Positions 58,777-64,000 of a stretch of 64,000 bases of DNA are shown here, piece after piece. Source of the stretch: DATLXU01 sp035575515 (GTDB taxonomy: Bacteria > Acidobacteriota > Blastocatellia > UBA7656); NCBI GenBank assembly GCA_035575515.1, contig DATLXU010000074.1, positions 24,391 through 88,390 on the forward strand. The letters run 5' to 3'. Each line of letters begins with the position of its first letter. Within the stretch, counting starts at the first letter, position 1. The notes beneath the pieces were generated by a model, which did not search any database, had not been told where the DNA came from, and worked only from the letters and a program-made list of their open reading frames with translations. A program made the translations under genes and the position numbers.

Positions 58777-60564
58777 ATGACGAAAGCTATCGAGGAACCA
58801 AAGAGAGTGCTTCGCGGCGCGAGCTTCATCTTTGAAGACCATCGGCCAGAAGATATTTTCACCCCAGAGGACGTAAGCGATGAGCACAAGCTTATAGCAC
58901 AAACGGCGGCTGAGTTCACCGAGAAAGAAATCCTGCCACGCGATGACGAGATCGAATCGAAATCCTATGCTGTTCATCGCGAGCTTTTGCGAAAAGCGGG
59001 CGAGCTTGGGCTGCTTTCGATTGACATTCCCGAACAGTACGGCGGGGCGGGACTCGATTTATTAAGCTCGCTCGTCGCATCCGAAAATCTTTCAGGCCAG
59101 GCGTCGTTTTCGGGCACGCTCGGCGCGCACACGACAATCGGCACACTGCCCATAGTCTATTTCGGAAACGAAGAGCAGAAGAAGAAATACCTGCCCAAGC
59201 TCGCCACGGGCGAATGGGTAGGCGCTTACGCGCTCACGGAAGCAGGCTCCGGCTCGGACGCGCTCGCCGCCAAGACTACGGCGAAGCTTACCGAAGACGG
59301 GAAGTATTACATTCTCAACGGGCAGAAGATGTGGATAACGAACGCGGGCTTCGCTGATGTATTTATCGTATTTGCGAAGATTGACGGCGAGAAATTCACC
59401 GCCTTCATTGTCGAGCGAAATTTTCCCGGCGTGTCTGTCGCGCCCGAAGAGCACAAGATGGGTCTTAATGGTTCTTCGACAGCGGCGGTGAACCTTGAAG
59501 ACGCGCGCGTGCCTGTTGAAAATGTGCTTGGCGAGATCGGCAAAGGCCACCAGATAGCCTTCAACATTTTGAACATCGGGCGGCTGAAGCTTGGTGTAAG
59601 TTCCATCGCAGGCGTGAAACGATTGACGGGCATCGCGACCGAATACGCAAAGCAGCGCCATCAATTCGGCGTGCCCATTGCCTCGTTCGGTCTCATCAAG
59701 CACAAGCTCGCTGAGATGGCGATTCGCGCCTATGTCGGCGAGAGCATGATCTATCGCACGGTTGGAATGATCGAAGAGGCCCTCTCTTCGGTTGATAAAA
59801 ACGCGCCGAAGGAAGTGCTAAAAGCAATCGAAGATTACGCTATCGAATGTTCCGTGATAAAAGTGACTGGCAGCGAATGGCTAGGCTACGCCTGCGATGA
59901 GGCCGTGCAGGTATTCGGCGGCAATGGCTACTCGCGCGATTACCCGGTCGAGCGCGCCTACCGCGACGCTCGCATAGGTCGAATCTACGAGGGCACGAAC
60001 GAGATCAATCGCCTGATAATAGCGGGCCAGTTGCTGCGCCGCGCAGGCCGTGGCGAGAATCCGCTATTCTCAGCCGCAAAGAGATTACAGGATGGGATTC
60101 TTTCTCCCTCGATGCCGGAAGAGTTGCCGCACGTTCTTTTTGCCGAAGAGCGCGCGGCCTTGGCCAACTGCAAGAAGGCGATCATTGCCGTGCTCGGCTC
60201 GGTCGCGTTGAAGTATCGCGATAAGGCATCGGAGCAGCAGGAAGTGCTCGCGGCTGCAAGCGACATGATAATGGATGTGCTGGCGATGGAGAGCGCAATC
60301 CTGCGAACGGAAAAGCTTGTCGCTGCGAAGGGCGAGGCTGCTTGTAGCCTTCAGATTGACGCGACGCGCGTCTTCGCCAGCGACGCAATTCAGCGAATCG
60401 AGCGCAATGCCAAGACCGCGCTGGCAGCGATGGCCGAAGGCGATGAGCTTAGGATGATGCTCGGCGTGCTGCGCCGTTATATGAAGTATACGCCTTTCAA
60501 CACTGTGGCCAGTCGTCGTAGAATAGCTGACTCGATAATCGAGGCGGGGCGGTACAACCTCTAA
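58777..60564 (+). CDS. fadE: Acyl-CoA dehydrogenase, long (VLCAD/FadE type)
   Basis: A 595-residue flavoenzyme, first step of beta-oxidation. The ACAD core covers about 45-440: AYALTEAGSGSDALAAKTTA (FAD contact), WITNAGFADVFIVFAK, KMGLNGSSTAAVNLEDARVP, QVFGGNGYSRDYPVERAYRD ARIGRIYEGTNEINR region with the catalytic Glu of YEGTNE (about 404). A C-terminal extension of 150 residues, as in VLCAD and B. subtilis FadE (594 residues), may bind membrane. AAGGAG lies 7 bases before ATG 58777. Confidence 0.95.
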   Translation: MTKAIEEPKRVLRGASFIFEDHRPEDIFTPEDVSDEHKLIAQTAAEFTEKEILPRDDEIESKSYAVHRELLRKAGELGLLSIDIPEQYGGAGLDLLSSLVASENLSGQASFSGTLGAHTTIGTLPIVYFGNEEQKKKYLPKLATGEWVGAYALTEAGSGSDALAAKTTAKLTEDGKYYILNGQKMWITNAGFADVFIVFAKIDGEKFTAFIVERNFPGVSVAPEEHKMGLNGSSTAAVNLEDARVPVENVLGEIGKGHQIAFNILNIGRLKLGVSSIAGVKRLTGIATEYAKQRHQFGVPIASFGLIKHKLAEMAIRAYVGESMIYRTVGMIEEALSSVDKNAPKEVLKAIEDYAIECSVIKVTGSEWLGYACDEAVQVFGGNGYSRDYPVERAYRDARIGRIYEGTNEINRLIIAGQLLRRAGRGENPLFSAAKRLQDGILSPSMPEELPHVLFAEERAALANCKKAIIAVLGSVALKYRDKASEQQEVLAAASDMIMDVLAMESAILRTEKLVAAKGEAACSLQIDATRVFASDAIQRIERNAKTALAAMAEGDELRMMLGVLRRYMKYTPFNTVASRRRIADSIIEAGRYNL

Positions 60565-60565
60565 G

Positions 60566-60731
60566 GATTTTGGATTTTGGATTAAATGGCGTCTCGCCGC
60601 AATTGGGCCGTCGGGAATCTGAACACGGCAATTCAAAATCGCGCCGCGCGAAGCGCATTAAGCGCCATGAAAATCCAAAATCCAAAATCGCCGCGCGCGA
60701 AAGCGCATCATCGGCCATGAAAATCCAAAAT
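60566..60731. repeat. Palindrome with ATTTTGG arms and tandem ~49-base duplication
   Basis: GATTTTGGATTTTGGATT (60566-60583) is the exact complement of AATCCAAAATCCAAAATC (60672-60689). A further unit, CGCGAAAGCGCAT...GCCATGAAAATCCAAAAT (to 60731), repeats the segment ending at 60681, making a tandem duplication of about 49 bases. The element separates fadE from the MBL gene and supplies in-frame ATG codons at its edges. Confidence 0.8.
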
Positions 60732-61676
60732 ATGAATGTTCACCGGATCATTGTCCCAACCCCGTTCTACGTAGGTCCCGTCAATCTGTATTTGATTGAG
60801 GAAGAGCCTCTCACTTTAATTGACGCAGGCCCGCGCGATGAACGCTCGCTTGAAGCCTTGCGCAGCGGGCTTGCGCGATTGGGCTACAGGCTCTCCGATA
60901 TTAAAAGGGTAATAATCTCGCATGCTCACGCCGATCATTACGGGCTTGCGCGTGTGATTGTCGAAGAATCAGGCGCGGCGGTTTACATTCACGAATGGGA
61001 CGCGCCAGCCGTTTCCGCAAATGTTGATTACCGCGCTTATCGGGATTTGCTGACGCTTGCCGGAGTTCCGCGCGAGACGATTGAAAGTATGGAAGCCGGA
61101 TACGAGAAATTCAAAGGCTTCGCTTATCCTCTTGATGCGGTAGAGACGTTGAAGGACAGGGACGAAATTCTTTTTGAAAAAGAGAGCCTCGCCGTTGTGC
61201 ACACGCCGGGCCACACGCCCGGATCAATTTGCCTTGTGCGAACGAGCAATCGGCTCGTGTTTGCTTCCGACACCGTGCTCAAGACGATCACGCCGAACCC
61301 TGTTTTGAGTCCCGACCCGATTGATGAAAAGCGGCGCTTTCAATCTCTCGGCGAGTATATGGTTTCGCTTGCCCGCATCCGTGAGCTTGCGCCTACGGTT
61401 CTCAAAGGCGGCCATGGCGATGATGTGACCGATTACGATGAGCACTTTCACCGTCTTTATCGCTTCACGAAGTCGAGACAGCAGAAGCTGCTTTCGATAT
61501 TGCCGCGAGAGGGCGCGACAGCGTGGGAGATTTCGCTGCTGATGTTTCCCGGCGCGGGCGGTTATCATCGTTTCCTCGCATTGTCTGAGACTGTCGCTCA
61601 TCTTGATTTTGCTGTCGCAGAGAACAAGCTTGTGGTTGAGCGAAAAGGCGAGCGCGAAGTCTACCGACGCCTTTGA
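60732..61676 (+). CDS. MBL-fold metallo-hydrolase
   Basis: A 314-residue metallo-beta-lactamase-fold protein. The metal motif is ISHAHADHYG (about 55-65), followed by VVHTPGHTPGSICLV, FASDTVLK, and KGGHGDDVTDYD. A C-terminal winged-helix-like region follows (WEISLLMFPGAGGYHRFLAL), as in lactamase-B2-type hydrolases fused to a LACTB2-like tail. The substrate is unknown; position after fadE suggests a thioesterase-like or detoxifying role linked with acyl-CoA. Start uncertain: ATG 60732 begins the conserved part, ATG 60717 lies in a repeat, and the frame is open to 60570; no clear ribosome site. Confidence 0.85.
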   Translation: MNVHRIIVPTPFYVGPVNLYLIEEEPLTLIDAGPRDERSLEALRSGLARLGYRLSDIKRVIISHAHADHYGLARVIVEESGAAVYIHEWDAPAVSANVDYRAYRDLLTLAGVPRETIESMEAGYEKFKGFAYPLDAVETLKDRDEILFEKESLAVVHTPGHTPGSICLVRTSNRLVFASDTVLKTITPNPVLSPDPIDEKRRFQSLGEYMVSLARIRELAPTVLKGGHGDDVTDYDEHFHRLYRFTKSRQQKLLSILPREGATAWEISLLMFPGAGGYHRFLALSETVAHLDFAVAENKLVVERKGEREVYRRL

Positions 61677-61716
61677 GACCCGACGCAAGAATTTGATTTA
61701 TTCCCTTCGGCTCTTC

Positions 61717-61745
61717 TTGGCGGTTCAAATTCAGTGGCATATAAT
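61717..61745 (+). promoter_or_regulatory. Promoter of the CoA-ligase gene, near-leaderless
   Basis: TTGGCG (61717-61722) and a perfect TATAAT (61740-61745) are 17 bases apart. Expected transcription start is about 61752, only 3 bases before the ATG at 61755, so the mRNA would be almost leaderless; indeed no ribosome site precedes the ATG. Confidence 0.6.
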
Positions 61746-61754
61746 CGGCTGCTG

Positions 61755-63305
61755 ATGAAAGAATCTCCTTCCAAATTCAACCTGCTCGATTATTTTCTCA
61801 ACCCGGCGCGGCTTGCGAGGCTTGGCCACAGGACTGCAATCGAGTTTCGCCATAAGAGACTCACTTACAATGATCTTCGGGGCGAAGTTGACTACTGGGC
61901 GCGGAAAATCACCGACAGCGGCATCACTCAGAGCGACCGTGTTGCGCTCGCGCTCTTGGACTCGCCTGAACTCATCGCCTCTTTTCTTGCCACGGTTTCG
62001 GTCGGAGCCATAGCGGTTCCGATCAATACGTTTCTGTCTCGGGATGAAATCCAATTCATCATCGCCGATTGCGACGCGCAACTGGTAATCACCGAAAGCG
62101 AGCTTGCGCCAAAGGCGAATGCTCTTTCAACAGGCGACAAGTTTTCTGTCATGTTTGTTGATACGCATGCGCGGCCTTGCTTTGAATTGGAGCGCGAGGC
62201 ATACGGGTCGCAATCTCAAACCGAGACGACAGGCGAATCACCAGCGTTTTTGCTCTACACCTCTGGCAGCACAGGCGCGCCGAAGGGGGCGCTTCACCTG
62301 CACGGTGCGATTCCTGTCACAGTAGAGAATTATTCAGACAGTATTTTACGATTGACCGAAGAGGATCGACTCTATTCTTCGTCGAGATTGTTTTTCGCTT
62401 ACGGACTCGGAAACAGCCTTTCGTTTCCGCTCGCCGCTGGCGCGACAGTGATTCTGGATTCAGAGCGCCCGACGCCTGAGCGGCTCGCCCGGATTTTTGC
62501 GGAGCGAAGGCCGTCAGTTTTTTTCGGCGTTCCTGCTCTTTACCGCGCGCTGCTCGATTACAACGGCAGCGGCGAGCGGCTAGATTTGTCGAGCGTGCGA
62601 TTGTGCGTATCGGCGGGCGAGGCCTTGCCTGCGAAGATATTTGAAGACTGGCGGCGCGAGTTCGGGCTTGAGATTCTGGATGGCATAGGCTCGACGGAGA
62701 TGCTTCACATATTCATCTCGAATAGGGCGGGCGAAGCGCGCGGCGGCTCAAGTGGACGTATCGTTGAAGGATACGAAGCGCGGCTCGTCGGCGATAATGG
62801 GGGCGAAGTTGGAGTTGATGAAGCGGGCAAGCTGTGGGTGAAGGGCGCGAGTGCGATGGCAGGGTACTGGAACAGGGAAGAGCTTACCCGCGCGACAATT
62901 CGCGATGGATGGGTGCGAACCGGCGACGTCTACCGCAGGGACGCTGAAGAATTCTTTTATCATGTCGGGCGTTCGGACGATTGTTTCAAAGTTCGCGGGC
63001 TTTGGGTTTCGCCAGTCGAGATAGAATCTGTATTGCTTACTCATAAGGCGGTTGCGGATGCTGCGGTCGTTGCGGCAAAGGACGAGCAGGGGCTGGCAAC
63101 TGCGCGCGCTTATCTGGTCATCCGAAATGCAGAGGGGAGCGAGGAGCTTAAGCGAGAATTGCGCGATTTTGCAGCCGCGCGGCTTCCTCAATACAAAGTT
63201 CCGGCTCAGATTGAATTTATAAATGAGATGCCTCGCACCTCGACTGGAAAGATTCAACGTTACAGGTTGAGAGCCGCCGCGCAGCAAAGAGGATCGGAGG
63301 GATAA
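61755..63305 (+). CDS. Benzoate-CoA-ligase-family acyl-CoA synthetase
   Basis: A 516-residue AMP-forming ligase. Motifs: LLYTSGSTGAPKGALHLHGA (P-loop plus the LHLH typical of benzoate-CoA ligases), SSRLFFAYGLGNSLSFPLAA, LDGIGSTEMLHIFISN, YRRDAEEFFYHVGRSDDCFK, and the catalytic Lys in PRTSTGKIQRYRL. The family activates aromatic or related carboxylic acids; the exact acid is unknown, and no ring-degradation genes are nearby. A GTG at 61734 lies upstream of the promoter -10, so ATG 61755 is chosen. Stop and next start touch (TAAATG). Confidence 0.9.
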   Translation: MKESPSKFNLLDYFLNPARLARLGHRTAIEFRHKRLTYNDLRGEVDYWARKITDSGITQSDRVALALLDSPELIASFLATVSVGAIAVPINTFLSRDEIQFIIADCDAQLVITESELAPKANALSTGDKFSVMFVDTHARPCFELEREAYGSQSQTETTGESPAFLLYTSGSTGAPKGALHLHGAIPVTVENYSDSILRLTEEDRLYSSSRLFFAYGLGNSLSFPLAAGATVILDSERPTPERLARIFAERRPSVFFGVPALYRALLDYNGSGERLDLSSVRLCVSAGEALPAKIFEDWRREFGLEILDGIGSTEMLHIFISNRAGEARGGSSGRIVEGYEARLVGDNGGEVGVDEAGKLWVKGASAMAGYWNREELTRATIRDGWVRTGDVYRRDAEEFFYHVGRSDDCFKVRGLWVSPVEIESVLLTHKAVADAAVVAAKDEQGLATARAYLVIRNAEGSEELKRELRDFAAARLPQYKVPAQIEFINEMPRTSTGKIQRYRLRAAAQQRGSEG

Positions 63306-64000
63306 ATGACCGTTGGAAGAAGTTATTTTTTTGGGTTGGGCCTTGTTTTAATCTCAATCGTGCTTGCTGCTGTAGCCTCAGGCCAGCAAGGGTGGTCGCG
63401 AGTCCAGACCATAAAATTCGGAAACGCGGGCGCTGCGCTCAATTCGGTCTATTTCGATGGCGACGACATCTGGGTTGTGGGCGCAGACGGCTATGCGGCG
63501 AGGTCTTTCGATGATGGGCGCACGTTTCAGCAGGTGAGCGTAGGAGTTGATAACGGGTTGAACGATGTCTTTGCTCGCAAGGACAAGATATGGATGGTCG
63601 GCGACGGCGGCGTCATTCTTCGCAGCACGGATGAGGGGCGCAGCTTCATCAAGAGCTATTATTCTTCGCATTCTACGCCCGCGTCCGATCCGCAGAACCC
63701 TTCAGGCGGGGTTGATCTTTACTCAGTGCAATTCGTCGACGGCGAGACGGGCTATATAGTTGGCGATCACGGCTTGATTTTGAAGACATCAAATGGAGGC
63801 CTGAGCTGGCGCGAGCAGCGCAGCGGAACCGACGCGCAGTTGTTCCACTTGAGCTTTCAGGACGAGCGCGGATGGGTGGTAGGCACCGGCGGCATCATCT
63901 TGCACACAGATAACGGCGGGCAGAACTGGTATCCGCAGCGGTCGGGGGTGAAGGACGATCTCAATCGCGTCTATTTTGTGAGCGACAATGTTGGGTTGAT
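63306..64000 (+). CDS. YCF48-like beta-propeller protein, cut by window edge
   Basis: The frame starts at ATG directly after the ligase stop, with GGAGGG 4 bases upstream, and is still open at the window's end (about 231 residues seen). A signal peptide (GLGLVLISIVLAAVASGQ) is followed by repeated units of about 45 residues: GDGGVILRSTDEGRSF, GDHGLILKTSNGGLSW, GTGGIILHTDNGGQNW. These are BNR/YCF48-type propeller blades. Such proteins assemble photosystem II in phototrophs, but in heterotrophs the role is unknown; a secreted binding or assembly factor is likely. Confidence 0.85.
   Translation, partial: MTVGRSYFFGLGLVLISIVLAAVASGQQGWSRVQTIKFGNAGAALNSVYFDGDDIWVVGADGYAARSFDDGRTFQQVSVGVDNGLNDVFARKDKIWMVGDGGVILRSTDEGRSFIKSYYSSHSTPASDPQNPSGGVDLYSVQFVDGETGYIVGDHGLILKTSNGGLSWREQRSGTDAQLFHLSFQDERGWVVGTGGIILHTDNGGQNWYPQRSGVKDDLNRVYFVSDNVGL

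Noticed and set aside
1..64000. CRISPR arrays, prophage or IS elements
   Set aside because: No regularly spaced direct repeats, integrase, transposase or phage structural genes were seen on either strand.

Overview
The window looks like the chromosome of a free-living diderm heterotroph, most likely an acidobacterium (Blastocatellia-like). This is an inference from gene content: a VWFA-related protein of the acidobacterial type, a very large Oar-like TonB receptor with a carboxypeptidase-regulatory domain, fused TIGR03960/TIGR03936 proteins, GC-rich codons, and many palindromic intergenic repeats. No phage, plasmid, IS element or CRISPR array was seen; the window reads as core chromosome with small accessory pieces.

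Layout. 1-4.3 kb: the 3' end of yvcK (glmR-like), then glmU and glmS, i.e. UDP-GlcNAc synthesis with its probable regulator. 4.4-8.4 kb: two convergent polytopic membrane proteins (one GT39-like). 8.5-14.6 kb: a secreted VWFA-related protein convergent with a giant TonB receptor. 15-20.3 kb: ndk, then a tightly overlapping four-gene set (DUF1460 amidase-like, tandem GT2 glycosyltransferase, DUF4922 GalT/HIT-like protein, SpoIID), which I read as a candidate peptidoglycan-processing system. 20.3-22.5 kb: gatB and a lipoprotein cyclophilin. 22.5-25.2 kb: two EutN/CcmL microcompartment vertex proteins plus a small Cys-motif protein, with no shell hexamer in sight, followed by an FHA-GAF-HD-GYP protein. 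25.3-28.5 kb: zinc-ribbon protein, a D-aminoacylase-like amidohydrolase with an altered metal site, and a small membrane protein. 28.5-34.7 kb: a frameshifted zinc-ribbon gene, tRNA-Glu(CUC), then a cobalamin riboswitch with intrinsic terminator controlling btuF-btuC-btuD-btuB. 34.8-38.8 kb: small proteins, ymdB, a class III aminotransferase and a gene-poor stretch. 38.8-45.6 kb: a GAF-GGDEF cyclase and the rod-shape cluster mreB-mreC-mreD-mrdA-rodA. 45.7-52.2 kb: an internally deleted Uma2 gene, a B12-binding radical SAM fusion, and an RNase E/G with a huge insert inside its S1 domain. 52.2-61.7 kb: a fatty-acid beta-oxidation cluster fadR-fadD-fadN-fadA-fadE resembling the Bacillus FadR regulon, with a near-consensus FadR operator on the fadR promoter, followed by an MBL-fold hydrolase. 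61.7-64 kb: a benzoate-CoA-ligase-like enzyme and the start of a YCF48-like repeat protein running off the right edge.

A cross-cutting theme is that several families of palindromic repeats sit at gene junctions and in places supply coding sequence: the N-terminus of btuC, a possible N-terminus of the MBL gene, the C-terminus of the D-aminoacylase, and the inter-domain linker of the radical SAM fusion.
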